Source of the DNA: UBA7239 sp035430165
Lineage (GTDB): Bacteria > Pseudomonadota > Gammaproteobacteria > Pseudomonadales > UBA7239
Reading direction: 5' to 3'
DNA length: 13,468 bases
NCBI GenBank assembly: GCA_035430165.1
Contig: DAOMGE010000058.1
Coordinates: 1 to 13,468, forward strand
Below are positions 1 to 7,586 of this stretch, piece by piece (position 1 is the stretch's first letter; each line of letters starts with the position of its first letter). The translations under genes were made by a program, and so were the position numbers. The notes beneath the pieces are model-generated. The model was not told the DNA's origin. It did no database searches and saw only the letters and a list, made by a program, of their open reading frames with translations.

Positions 1-1174
1 GTTTGTTTTTTAATCCCTCCGGCACCTTTTCCCCGGCATGGCGCAACTCGATGTAGAGCGGTCGCCGGGTCTGGGTCTGCAGCCGTTTGTGCAAGGCTTC
101 CTCGTAATAATCCACTTCGATATTGCCGACAAAATCCGCCGGCCATTGTTTGCGGTTGTGCCACTGGTGTGGTGTCACTTCCAGTTGCTGTTCATGATAG
201 GCGGCAAACAGGTAATGGAAAAATTCGTGCTGCAACCACTGTGACAGCACAACACGACGTTCGCTGTCTGTCAGCGCACGTCGGCCATACTGGTTTGCGG
301 TTTGCAGGAACTTGAAATCCTCGCTGACAAAACACGGCGAACGGCTTTGCGCCGGGCCAGAGCGCATACCACCCGTGACAAAATGTTCACCTGCAAACGC
401 TGCACCTTTGGGTACATGGGATGGATAGACGAGATGCCACCAGTCTGTGCTGCGCGCAATGTCTGCGGGTACCGCCTTCCAGATCTGTTCACTCGCTTCG
501 CGCGACATTTTCACACCGCCGCGATGCGGGGCAACCTGCACGGTTAATTCCGGCAGATGCACATACACCCGTTTTACCTGGAGATGCCCTTGCGTCATCG
601 CCAGGATGTAATCGTCAAACAAGCGATAGGATTCATCCACCAGTTGTTCGCCCGCCGCGCCATTGAGAGCCGGATCCAGCGTGCGCGTCACAACCTTGCC
701 TTCTTGCGTGTCCAGCTCTTCCCGGGTGGTCGGTTCCGTGCCGGCAGATTTTCCCACCAGCACCACCGTCAACTGCACCGTTGCCTCTGGCGCTGCAGGC
801 TGCAGGTTGTTCATGCGCCATTCGACACAATCCGTCAGCATGCGCAGCGCCGCGTAGACCGGCGGCGTGCCGAAACTGGCGATGGATTGCAGCGCAACAG
901 ATTCCGCCTGCGCGGTTTTCCACGCCGGATCACCGGGCGGTACATCCTTCCACAACACCTGGAGTATGTTGCGGGCTGCACGATAATCCTGCTGGCGATA
1001 CGCCGCTTCTGCGGTGAAGTAGGTGTCAATGGCACGCTGGTAGAGCGGCGAGAATTTGGCAATACCCAACGGCCCGAGCAAGGTTTGTGAAGGCGTTAGT
1101 GAAGTGACGGGTGACTCCTGCGCGCTGGCAAACCCTCCCAGCAGCAACAGCAACAGACAAAAATATTTGCGCAT
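1..1174 (-). CDS. Putative secreted HExxH metallopeptidase-like protein (C-terminus beyond window)
   Basis: I translated this frame by hand from an ATG at 1174; it stays open for 391 codons to the left edge, so the C-terminus is missing. The N-terminus is a classical Sec signal peptide: MRKYF, six leucines and Ala-Ser-Ala before Gln19, so cleavage after residue 18 is likely and the product should be exported. Residues 316-320 read HEFFH, a match to the HExxH zinc-peptidase signature, followed by hydrophobic YLFAAY. Glu353, Glu358 and Glu359 lie 33-39 residues on and could give a third, gluzincin-type metal ligand. The mature part has few cysteines. The start is 7 bases after the stop of the diguanylate cyclase gene, so the two are probably translated from one mRNA; no strong Shine-Dalgarno is visible. 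I do not recognise the family. Secretion is well supported, peptidase activity is inference from one motif, and a non-catalytic role is possible. Confidence 0.75.
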   Translation of the reverse strand, partial: MRKYFCLLLLLLGGFASAQESPVTSLTPSQTLLGPLGIAKFSPLYQRAIDTYFTAEAAYRQQDYRAARNILQVLWKDVPPGDPAWKTAQAESVALQSIASFGTPPVYAALRMLTDCVEWRMNNLQPAAPEATVQLTVVLVGKSAGTEPTTREELDTQEGKVVTRTLDPALNGAAGEQLVDESYRLFDDYILAMTQGHLQVKRVYVHLPELTVQVAPHRGGVKMSREASEQIWKAVPADIARSTDWWHLVYPSHVPKGAAFAGEHFVTGGMRSGPAQSRSPCFVSEDFKFLQTANQYGRRALTDSERRVVLSQWLQHEFFHYLFAAYHEQQLEVTPHQWHNRKQWPADFVGNIEVDYYEEALHKRLQTQTRRPLYIELRHAGEKVPEGLKNK

Positions 1175-1181
1175 GAGTTTT

Positions 1182-2411
1182 TTATTCCGCTGCGCGGTAT
1201 TCCGCATGGTAACGAAAGGTATTCTTGACTTTCTTGGCGTCGTACATCGCAGTGTCAGCAAGACGACACAACTCATCCGGATGGTGTCCGTCTTGCGGAT
1301 AAATGGAAATTCCTGCACTGGCATAAACGCGGACTTCCTTGCCATCGATGTCGATCGGGATGGCAACGGTGTGCAGCATCTTGTTGAGTACCACATCGAT
1401 ATCACTGCGCTTTTTCACACCCTGCAGGATCAGCGCGAATTCATCGCCACCCATGCGTGCAGCAATATCCGTATGACGGATCACCTCACGCAAGCGTTGC
1501 GAGGTCACTTTCAGCACCTTGTCGCCGGCGTAGTGACCGAGCGTATCGTTCACCGGTTTAAAACCATCGAGATCAATGTAGACCAGCGCCACATGGAAAC
1601 GTTTTTCATCGGCTTCACGCATGGCAGATTTCACTCGCTGGAAAAATTCCTCGCGATTGGGCAAATCGGTCAGTGAATCGTGGCTGGCCTTGAACGCAAA
1701 ACGGCGACGCTCTTCCTGCAGCCACTGGTTCAGGCGTTCATTGACGTGTTCGTAAATAATCAGTGCCGACACCACCATGAAACACAACACGATCGGCAAG
1801 ACACGCTCGATCAGTTGCAAGGTTTCTGTATCGGACAATTGCCACGCTTCAAGACCCAGCGTCTTCATGGCGAGCAAGGCAATCATGGTGACGAAAATCA
1901 TGATCGCCCACACCATCCCCGAACGGGGGCCAGCGAGTGGAAACACAAACACCGGCACCACAATCCACAGCGGCATGATCGGCGACACGCCATAGCCACC
2001 GGTGAGCATGACGCCGGAGAGCACCGCCGCATAAATCGCCAGCACCGCGATATTGCCGGCGAGCACATAGGAGTTGCGGCGGCGGAACATGACCAGCGCC
2101 AGGATGTACAACAGTGCCGATCCGGTCACCACGCAGGCAGCTGCCATCTTGGCCTGTGATGACAAGGAGGTTGCCAGCATCCCCACCCCGGCAAACAGGC
2201 AGATTGCCAGGTTGATCAGGATGATGCCGATCACGATATAGGCGCGGGTGCGCTGTGTACGGTCTGCGCGGATAGCCAACGGCACAAACTGGTCCAGCAG
2301 CGACAGCCATGTCCCGAAACGTTGACCTTGCCGGCGATGTTTTCTCACTGCTGTCGACTGCTCACTGTGGCGGTTGCGCTTACGAACGGGGAACGCCGTG
2401 TATCCACGCAT
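1182..2411 (-). CDS. Membrane-anchored diguanylate cyclase (GGDEF domain)
   Basis: 409 residues. About six hydrophobic segments (roughly 57-80, 89-109, 115-137, 145-161, 165-185, 203-221) form an N-terminal membrane sensor module of no type I can name. A short helix (222-240) leads to a C-terminal GGDEF domain. The catalytic motif GGDEF is at 321-325, the metal/substrate strand YIDLDGFKPVNDTLGHYAGD at 278-297, and a full inhibitory I-site RHTD at 312-315, five residues before GGDEF. It should therefore make c-di-GMP from two GTP and be subject to product inhibition. No EAL domain is present. The ATG at 2411 overlaps the 3' end of the DUF3094-like gene by 32 bases and has no clear ribosome site. 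An in-frame GTG at 2348 (residue 22) would leave a 31-base gap and is a real alternative. The HExxH gene follows after 7 bases. The signal sensed is unknown. Confidence 0.95.
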   Translation of the reverse strand: MRGYTAFPVRKRNRHSEQSTAVRKHRRQGQRFGTWLSLLDQFVPLAIRADRTQRTRAYIVIGIILINLAICLFAGVGMLATSLSSQAKMAAACVVTGSALLYILALVMFRRRNSYVLAGNIAVLAIYAAVLSGVMLTGGYGVSPIMPLWIVVPVFVFPLAGPRSGMVWAIMIFVTMIALLAMKTLGLEAWQLSDTETLQLIERVLPIVLCFMVVSALIIYEHVNERLNQWLQEERRRFAFKASHDSLTDLPNREEFFQRVKSAMREADEKRFHVALVYIDLDGFKPVNDTLGHYAGDKVLKVTSQRLREVIRHTDIAARMGGDEFALILQGVKKRSDIDVVLNKMLHTVAIPIDIDGKEVRVYASAGISIYPQDGHHPDELCRLADTAMYDAKKVKNTFRYHAEYRAAE

Positions 2412-2598
2412 AGATCAGGCTGATCACGGTCAGGCCGGTCACAATCACCGTGAGCACGGTCATCAGCAACCAGGGTCGGAACGGTGCGCGCTCGTACTGG
2501 TGTACGGTGGAATTGAGGTATTCGTTGACGCGGGCGAGATCTTCATCCGACAGCTTTTTTTCTGGCATGCCGGAGGGTGTGGTGGTCGGATTGGACAT
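2380..2598 (-). CDS. DUF3094-like small membrane protein
   Basis: 72 residues from the ATG at 2598. The N-terminal part is soluble and charged, with MPEKKLSDEDLARVNEYLN at 11-29 and ERAPFRPW at 36-43. A single strong transmembrane helix follows (about 44-66), then a short tail. The pattern 'LS.ED..RV.EYL ... ER.PFRPW' before one helix is what I remember of the gammaproteobacterial DUF3094 family, whose function is unknown. The frame is open upstream to 2694, but those 32 extra residues do not look conserved, and AAGAAG lies 6 bases before the internal ATG, so I chose 2598. It is the first gene of a minus-strand unit that continues with the diguanylate cyclase, whose start probably overlaps it. 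A single-pass partner or assembly factor for membrane complexes is possible but is only inference. Confidence 0.7.
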   Translation of the reverse strand: MSNPTTTPSGMPEKKLSDEDLARVNEYLNSTVHQYERAPFRPWLLMTVLTVIVTGLTVISLIYAWIHGVPRS

Positions 2599-2719
2599 AG
2601 GCGCTTCTTTACCAGGGAAAGGCCCGTGCAGGCCGTTGTCGTCATTGTATGCATCCACGCTACTGTGCAGGATGCCCCAAGTCAACCGCCACAACAGGAG
2701 GTGTGCTGTTGCCGTTTTT

Positions 2720-2734
2720 TGGCGCTACACTGGC
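2720..2734 (+). promoter_or_regulatory. Possible sigma-54-like -24/-12 site upstream of rapZ-ptsO (weak)
   Basis: TGGCGC-TACAC-TGGC has the GG (2721-2722) and GC (2733-2734) dinucleotides exactly ten bases apart, as required by RpoN. It differs from TGGCAC-N5-TTGC at two positions. It lies 57 bases before the rapZ ATG in the only intergenic space upstream of this pair. The match could be chance. The overlapping TACACT could instead be a sigma-70 -10 element, but no good -35 is placed for it. On the other strand, TACAAT (2649-2644) is a possible -10 for the DUF3094-like gene. Confidence 0.2.
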
Positions 2735-2791
2735 CGCATCCTGTCAACACCTGCAGACCAACCCTTACGGATAAACATTCAGGAAAGCCTC

Positions 2792-3649
2792 ATGCGTCTG
2801 GTTGTCATCAGCGGCCGATCCGGCTCCGGCAAAAGTACCGCCCTGCACGTACTGGAAGACGAAGGCCTGTACTGCATCGATAACCTGCCCGCTGGCCTGC
2901 TCGGGCCACTGGTGCAACAGATGCAGCAGGAGGCAAGCACCACCAAGGGCGTGGCGGTGAGTATTGATGCCCGCAATACCAGCCGCGATCTTGCGCTGTT
3001 TCCTGCCATGCTGGGTATCGCACGCGAACACATGGATTGCGAAGTCATCTATCTCGACGCACAAAAACCGATCCTGATCCGCCGCTTCAGTGAAACACGC
3101 CGCAAGCATCCGCTTTCCAGTGGCGATACCGATCTGTCAGCGGCCATCGAAGCCGAAAAAAAATTGCTCGAGCCGATTGCCGCACTGGCCTCACTCACGA
3201 TCGATACCAGCGACCTGAACCTGTACCAGTTGCGCGACCTGGTACTGAGTCGTGTCGCGCGACAATCCAACGCCGACCTGTCGCTGCAATTCCTGTCTTT
3301 CGGTTACAAACACGGCATCCCGGTCGATGCCGATCTGGTGTTCGATGTGCGCTGCTTGCCGAATCCGTACTGGAAACCGGAATTGCGCGGCTATTCAGGA
3401 CTCGACCAGCCGGTGATTGAATTCCTGGACCAGGAAGAACAAGTGCAAACCATGCAGCAAGACTTGCAAGCTTTCCTGCAAAAATGGTTGCCTGCCTACA
3501 AACAGAATCGTCGCTACCTGACTGTTGCCATCGGTTGCACCGGCGGACAACACCGGTCGGTCTACCTGTGTGAAAAACTGCGCAAATATTTTCGCGTTGA
3601 CTATGAAAATGCACAGGCCCGGCATCGTGAACTGGGCGCGTCGGGTTGA
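2792..3649 (+). CDS. rapZ: RNase adapter protein / nucleotide-binding protein RapZ
   Basis: 285 residues, against 284 in E. coli, with family features end to end. The Walker A motif GRSGSGKST is at 8-16, followed by EDEGLYCIDNLP, the VSIDARN strand at 56-62, RRFSETRRKHPL at 97-108 and, in the C-terminal domain, FGYKHGIPVDADLVFDVRCLPNP and IGCTGGQHRSVY at 247-258. In E. coli RapZ presents the sRNA GlmZ to RNase E and senses glucosamine-6-phosphate. Outside enterics GlmZ is generally absent and the role is less clear. The C-terminus ends RHRELGASG and lacks the terminal basic cluster (EKRKP) that helps RNA binding in E. coli. The ATG at 2792 is set by AGGAAAG at 2781-2787; the open frame further upstream to 2450 runs antisense to other genes and is not coding. 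ptsO follows 10 bases after the stop. Confidence 0.97.
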   Translation: MRLVVISGRSGSGKSTALHVLEDEGLYCIDNLPAGLLGPLVQQMQQEASTTKGVAVSIDARNTSRDLALFPAMLGIAREHMDCEVIYLDAQKPILIRRFSETRRKHPLSSGDTDLSAAIEAEKKLLEPIAALASLTIDTSDLNLYQLRDLVLSRVARQSNADLSLQFLSFGYKHGIPVDADLVFDVRCLPNPYWKPELRGYSGLDQPVIEFLDQEEQVQTMQQDLQAFLQKWLPAYKQNRRYLTVAIGCTGGQHRSVYLCEKLRKYFRVDYENAQARHRELGASG

Positions 3650-3659
3650 GACTACGGCC

Positions 3660-3929
3660 ATGATAGAAACGACACTCGACATCATCAACAAACTCGGCTT
3701 GCACGCACGTGCCGCATCCAAGCTGACAACACTGTGCGCCCGGTTCAAGAGCAGCATTGTTTTTTACAAGGGCACGCAACGGGCCGATGGCAAAAGCATC
3801 ATGTCACTGATGTTACTCGCTGCCGGTTGCGGCACAACACTGCAAGTGCATTGCGACGGCGCCGATGAACAGGAAGCACTGGCAGCCGTAAAAACACTGT
3901 TTGCTGATCGCTTCGGCGAACCGGAATAA
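3660..3929 (+). CDS. ptsO: Phosphocarrier protein NPr (HPr-like, nitrogen PTS)
   Basis: 89 residues, the size of an HPr-fold phosphocarrier. The active-site histidine is His15 in KLGLHARAASKL, the position phosphorylated by enzyme I-Ntr and passed to the IIA-Ntr protein PtsN. Ser46 in DGKSIMSL sits where HPr proteins carry the regulatory serine; the following hydrophobic helix SLMLLAAG is typical. Its place 10 bases behind rapZ is the conserved rapZ-ptsO order, which makes NPr of the nitrogen-related PTS much more likely than sugar-PTS HPr. No ptsN, hpf or rpoN is seen here, so PtsN and PtsP must be encoded elsewhere. The gene ends 14 bases before the convergent dprA stop, with no clear intrinsic terminator between them. 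Confidence 0.95.
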   Translation: MIETTLDIINKLGLHARAASKLTTLCARFKSSIVFYKGTQRADGKSIMSLMLLAAGCGTTLQVHCDGADEQEALAAVKTLFADRFGEPE

Positions 3930-3943
3930 CCGCTGGCGCAACC

Positions 3944-5077
3944 TTACAACCGGCTGTAAAAGCCGTGTTGCTGCACCACCACCCCTTCCATTTCCAGATC
4001 CAGCAACGCCGCTGACATCACGTCCACAGGCAAGCGACAACGCTCGGCCAGCACGTCGAGTGTCACCGGCATGTAATCCAGCAAACGGAATACACGCACA
4101 GCCTCGTCTGACAACGCGCTGTGTTTGCTGTGCAAGGTTTCCACGGTTTCACATTCACGCTGCTTGAATGCCAGCAGGCCGCCGAGCTCGTCGACAATAT
4201 CCTGCGTCGTTTCCACCAGCTTCGCACCTTGACGGATCAGCGCATGACAACCGCGATGAAACACGGAACGCACCGATCCCGGCAGCGCGAACACTTCACG
4301 GCCCTGCTCCATCGCATAACGCGCTGTGATCAGCGAACCGCTTTGCAGCGACGCCTCGATCACCAGCGTACCGAGACTCATGCCGCTGATGATGCGATTG
4401 CGGCGCGGGAAATTTTGCGCAACCGGTGAAGTCTGTGGCGCAAATTCCGTGACGACAGCACCACCGCCCGCCACTATGTCGGCAGCCAGTTTCTGGTGTC
4501 GTTGCGGATAGATGTCATCGATGCCGGTCGCAATCACGGCAACAGTTTTCCCTTGCGCCTGCAATGCGCCACTGTGCGCTGCGCCATCGATACCGAGCGC
4601 GAGGCCGCTGGTAATCGCGAGGCCGTGTTGCGCCAGTGTCGTGGCAAATTCACGCGCCAGGTCCAGCCCGCTCGCCGATGCATTGCGACTGCCCACCAGT
4701 GCAAGCTGCGGCAAGTGCAGGCAATTCACATCACCGAGTACATACAGCAGCGTCGGTGCCGAATGGGTTTGTGCCAGCAACGCCGGATAATTTTCGTGTT
4801 CGGCATGCAGTAATGTCGCGCCGGCGACGCCAGCCCGATCCAGGTCGCGCTGTGCCTGTTGTCGTAAAACGCTGTCAGGTTTTCCTGCGCAGAAATCCAG
4901 CCACAGTGCAGCCGGATCCGGTTTCAGGATCGCACGTAATGCGTGGGGGGAAACGCCGAGCAAACCGTTCATGCCGCCGGTTTTCTCGAGCAGGTTGCGC
5001 TGCGAGACCGGACCGAGTTCCGGCAGTCGGTTCAGTGCCAGCCAGGACAGCTGGCTATGGTCTTCAAAAGCATCCAT
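3944..5077 (-). CDS. dprA: DNA-processing protein DprA (Smf)
   Basis: 377 residues, full length for the family. It has an N-terminal helical SAM-like region (about 10-75) and a Rossmann-like DprA core with VGSRNAS at 128-134, SGLALGIDGAAH at 157-168, TGIDDIYP at 184-191, FPRRNRIISGMS at 223-234, SGSLITARYA at 246-255 and FALPGS at 263-268. A C-terminal winged-helix-like domain (about 318-377) completes it. DprA binds incoming single-stranded DNA during transformation and loads RecA. The ATG at 5077 has AGAGGAAAA just upstream, lying in the 11-base gap after the GT-C-like gene, so dprA is the last gene of the ygfB-to-dprA unit. This setting is unusual, since I know dprA mostly beside tsaC or LysM/def-fmt genes. 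It converges on ptsO. Confidence 0.97.
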   Translation of the reverse strand: MDAFEDHSQLSWLALNRLPELGPVSQRNLLEKTGGMNGLLGVSPHALRAILKPDPAALWLDFCAGKPDSVLRQQAQRDLDRAGVAGATLLHAEHENYPALLAQTHSAPTLLYVLGDVNCLHLPQLALVGSRNASASGLDLAREFATTLAQHGLAITSGLALGIDGAAHSGALQAQGKTVAVIATGIDDIYPQRHQKLAADIVAGGGAVVTEFAPQTSPVAQNFPRRNRIISGMSLGTLVIEASLQSGSLITARYAMEQGREVFALPGSVRSVFHRGCHALIRQGAKLVETTQDIVDELGGLLAFKQRECETVETLHSKHSALSDEAVRVFRLLDYMPVTLDVLAERCRLPVDVMSAALLDLEMEGVVVQQHGFYSRL

Positions 5078-5088
5078 GCTTTTTTCCT

Positions 5089-6363
5089 CTAGTCAGGTTC
5101 GCTGTGAATCTTAATAAAATCCAGCAAGACATAAAAGATTGCTGATACCACAATCCATTGCAAAACTATTGTACTGGCAACAGGAACCGATGCGTATTCC
5201 GGTAGCACAAGACTGTAGTCAAAATGATTGGCAAGCGGCGTGAGCAACATCACGGGGCTGCCCTTGTCTGTCGAATCCGGTACCAGCAGGAACAAACGGT
5301 TAGCCAGCGCCTGTCCCACCATAAACAATGAAAAAACAGACCAGAAAGCAACACCCTGCTTTTCAATCCTGTCCAGTATTGCACCGCACAGCAGGCAAAG
5401 CACAGGCGATGCCCATGAAAAAAAACGGTTGGTATCCGAGCCGCCCAGATAGGCAATCGCACAGCAGCCGAACAGAAAACAGGCAACTTCCTGGTTGCGT
5501 GCAAAAAAACGCAGGGACACCCTGCGAAAATAAATAATCCAGGGAATGAAAAGTCCGAAAGACATGAAAGCGGAATACAAGATTTGTCCCAGGCCTTTCT
5601 TGTACAGCCAGACCAGCGTCGTATCGTAATAATTGTGCGGGTCACTTACCGGAATTGCGTAATGGGTTGCAGCAATGGTTGCCATGGACAGCAGGACAGG
5701 CAAACACAGGATTGCATCATTTTTCAGGACAGACCTGAACGACAGGAAAAGCGGCGTTCCGGCGCTGAAGTGATTACCGGAAAACAGGGCCGCAACAGCG
5801 ACAATAAAAAATGTTTCCCTGCACAATGTCCCCAGCACAGTGATAACACAAAACAACACCAGCAACAAAAGCCGCGAAACGGAATTGTTACGGATTGCCC
5901 GGAGCACACAAAGACCTGCCAGCGCAAAAGCAATCATCGCCGGATCAACATAAGCAGGATAATGCGCAATATAGCGCGCCGGATTTTGCCAATGGGTAAC
6001 AAACAAAAGAATCACCAGTGCCTTGATCCTGCCCGAGACGATTACACCATCCATCAACAGGAAAAGAAAAAGCGATGCGGCACAGGCAAAAACAGCATTG
6101 ATGCAAAAAAAGCCATCAAGCATGTTTTGTGGAAAAAATTCTGCTACCAGCCAGGGAACGCCCACACGGTATATAAAAGGCGCGATGGGGCCGACCAGCG
6201 GTTTTTGCTCTGCCAGATCAACCGCCATTTCATGATAAACCGAACCATCCCAGCCGAAGCCGCCGCTTTCAGAGATCGGCGATTGCGAAAATTTCCCGAC
6301 AAGAATGACTGCAAGCGTCGCAGCAATCACCAGCAAAATGCCCCAGACATTCCGTGACAGCAT
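5089..6363 (-). CDS. Polytopic membrane protein, GT-C glycosyltransferase-like
   Basis: 424 residues with roughly nine to eleven hydrophobic segments. A first helix (5-22) precedes an exposed loop carrying GFGWDGSVYHEMA (35-47), in which Trp38-Asp39-Gly40 resembles the acidic motif in the first loop of GT-C enzymes. Other landmarks are PFIYRVGVPWLV (62-73), HYPAYVDP (134-141), CRETFF (181-186) and GGSDTNRFFSW (307-317). These recur in predicted polyprenyl-phosphate-sugar-dependent membrane transferases and related proteins of unknown role. I infer a lipid-linked sugar transferase or sugar-polymer function, with no substrate prediction. Its ATG overlaps the ubiI stop by one base (TGATG), and dprA starts 11 bases beyond its own stop. 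The codons look visibly more A-rich than the flanking genes, which would fit late insertion into the operon. Confidence 0.75.
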   Translation of the reverse strand: MLSRNVWGILLVIAATLAVILVGKFSQSPISESGGFGWDGSVYHEMAVDLAEQKPLVGPIAPFIYRVGVPWLVAEFFPQNMLDGFFCINAVFACAASLFLFLLMDGVIVSGRIKALVILLFVTHWQNPARYIAHYPAYVDPAMIAFALAGLCVLRAIRNNSVSRLLLLVLFCVITVLGTLCRETFFIVAVAALFSGNHFSAGTPLFLSFRSVLKNDAILCLPVLLSMATIAATHYAIPVSDPHNYYDTTLVWLYKKGLGQILYSAFMSFGLFIPWIIYFRRVSLRFFARNQEVACFLFGCCAIAYLGGSDTNRFFSWASPVLCLLCGAILDRIEKQGVAFWSVFSLFMVGQALANRLFLLVPDSTDKGSPVMLLTPLANHFDYSLVLPEYASVPVASTIVLQWIVVSAIFYVLLDFIKIHSEPD

Positions 6364-7586
6364 CAGGGCAAACCCATCGCGCGGCGCATGATTTCACGTT
6401 TGGCCAACGGCAAGGCATCGAGACTGCGCATGCCGGCATTGCGCAACCAGCGCACCGGCAATTCCTTGCGTGAAAACACCCGCTTGAACATTTCCATTAC
6501 AGCAGTCATGGTCAGGTTGTCACCACGGCGGCGGCGTTGGTAGCGCTGCAACACACTGCTGTGTGCAACGGCAATGCCGCGCGCATGCGCTGACAACAAT
6601 TCCTCGGCCAGTGCTTTCACATCCATAAACCCGAGGTTCACACCTTGCCCTGCAAGCGGATGAATGGTGTGTGCCGCATCACCAATCAACACCACATGAT
6701 CGCGATAATACACCTGCGCATGACGTTGCCGTAACGGAAACGCAAAACGGTTGCGCACCTCAAGAATTTCCCCGAGCCGATGCTCGATAGCCTGATCCAG
6801 TTTTCCTGCAAATTCTGCTTCCGGCAAATCCAGCAAGGCTTGCGCCTGTTCCGGCACAATGGACCAGACGATCGACGACCAGTGCTCATCGCCATCGTTC
6901 GCACGCAATGGCAAGAAAGCCAGTGGCCCACTGGCCATGAAACGCTGCCGTGCGGTGCGTTGGTGCGAAACGGCTGTCTTCACGGTGGCGACAATGGCGG
7001 TATGGCCATAATCCCATTCCATGATTTTTATGTCGGCAAGATTGCGCAAGGTCGACACCGCACCATCCGCCGCAACCACCAGTCTTGCATGCACCGTGCG
7101 TTTGTCATGCAACACCAGTTCACAGGTGGATGCTTGCGGATCATTGCCGCGCAGATCCGCCACAGAGGCCGGGCACAACCACTGGATGTTGTCAGCCTGC
7201 TGCAATTTTTTTTGCAAGGCATCGACGATCAGTGAATTTTCAACGATATAACCCAGGGCCGGTTGCTGCACGTCTGCACAGTCAAAGGCAATGTGCGCTG
7301 TGCCTTCCGCATCCCACACCTGCATGTGTTCGTAAGGGGAAACGCGCTGTGCGTAGATATCCTGCCACACGCCAAGTTTTTCCAGGAATTGTTGTGACGC
7401 CGCGCTGAGTGCCACCACACGCGCATCAAAAAAATTGTCACGCGTGAATGCTGTGGCTTGCTGGTTTTCAATCACGATCACACGGTACGCTGAACCGGCC
7501 AGCGCACAGGCCAGCGCACTGCCTGCCATAGCGCCACCGACAATGGCGATATCACAGTCCAGCCTGTCGTGTGTCCCTGTCATCAT
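6363..7586 (-). CDS. ubiI: FAD-dependent ubiquinone-biosynthesis hydroxylase UbiI (VisC)
   Basis: 407 residues, a complete UbiH/UbiF/VisC/COQ6-family flavoprotein monooxygenase. The N-terminal FAD Rossmann motif is IVGGAMAGSALA at 15-26, the middle DG motif is VVAADGAVSTLR at 170-181, and the third FAD motif is IGDAAHTIHPLAGQGVNLGF at 301-320 with the canonical Gly302-Asp303. In E. coli UbiI performs the oxygen-dependent C5 hydroxylation of the ubiquinone ring precursor. I chose UbiI over UbiF or other paralogues because it follows ubiH in the conserved ygfB-pepP-ubiH-visC order. Paralogues can share regiochemistry, so this assignment is inference. The ATG at 7586 (or 7583, since two Met codons are adjacent) overlaps the ubiH TGA. 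The product probably works in the Ubi hydroxylase complex at the inner membrane. Confidence 0.9.
   Translation of the reverse strand: MMTGTHDRLDCDIAIVGGAMAGSALACALAGSAYRVIVIENQQATAFTRDNFFDARVVALSAASQQFLEKLGVWQDIYAQRVSPYEHMQVWDAEGTAHIAFDCADVQQPALGYIVENSLIVDALQKKLQQADNIQWLCPASVADLRGNDPQASTCELVLHDKRTVHARLVVAADGAVSTLRNLADIKIMEWDYGHTAIVATVKTAVSHQRTARQRFMASGPLAFLPLRANDGDEHWSSIVWSIVPEQAQALLDLPEAEFAGKLDQAIEHRLGEILEVRNRFAFPLRQRHAQVYYRDHVVLIGDAAHTIHPLAGQGVNLGFMDVKALAEELLSAHARGIAVAHSSVLQRYQRRRRGDNLTMTAVMEMFKRVFSRKELPVRWLRNAGMRSLDALPLAKREIMRRAMGLP

Noticed and set aside
557..1676. Long plus-strand open frames (557-1090 and 1056-1676)
   Set aside because: They lie antisense to the signal-peptide HExxH gene and the GGDEF gene, whose translations contain recognisable motifs. 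The plus-strand products are Arg/His-rich with no domain signal.
2599..2694. N-terminal extension of the DUF3094-like protein to 2694
   Set aside because: The extra 32 residues have no family resemblance, and the internal ATG has a ribosome-site-like AAGAAG.
2450..2791. Upstream extension of rapZ to 2450
   Set aside because: It adds 114 residues antisense to the DUF3094-like gene. The AGGAAAG-ATG at 2781-2794 gives exactly the family length.
3195..3779. Minus-strand frame of 194 codons antisense to rapZ/ptsO
   Set aside because: It is a shadow of two strongly conserved plus-strand genes and has no motif of its own.
3947..3970. Hairpin CAACCGGCT-GTAAA-AGCCG(T)GTTG as terminator for ptsO or dprA
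   Set aside because: The stem is interrupted by a bulge, lies in the dprA coding end and has no U-run on either side. It may be coding sequence by chance.
5584..6357. Plus-strand 257-codon frame antisense to the GT-C-like gene
   Set aside because: It is rich in Lys, Gln and Arg as expected for the complement of a membrane protein gene. The minus frame has clear helices and motifs.
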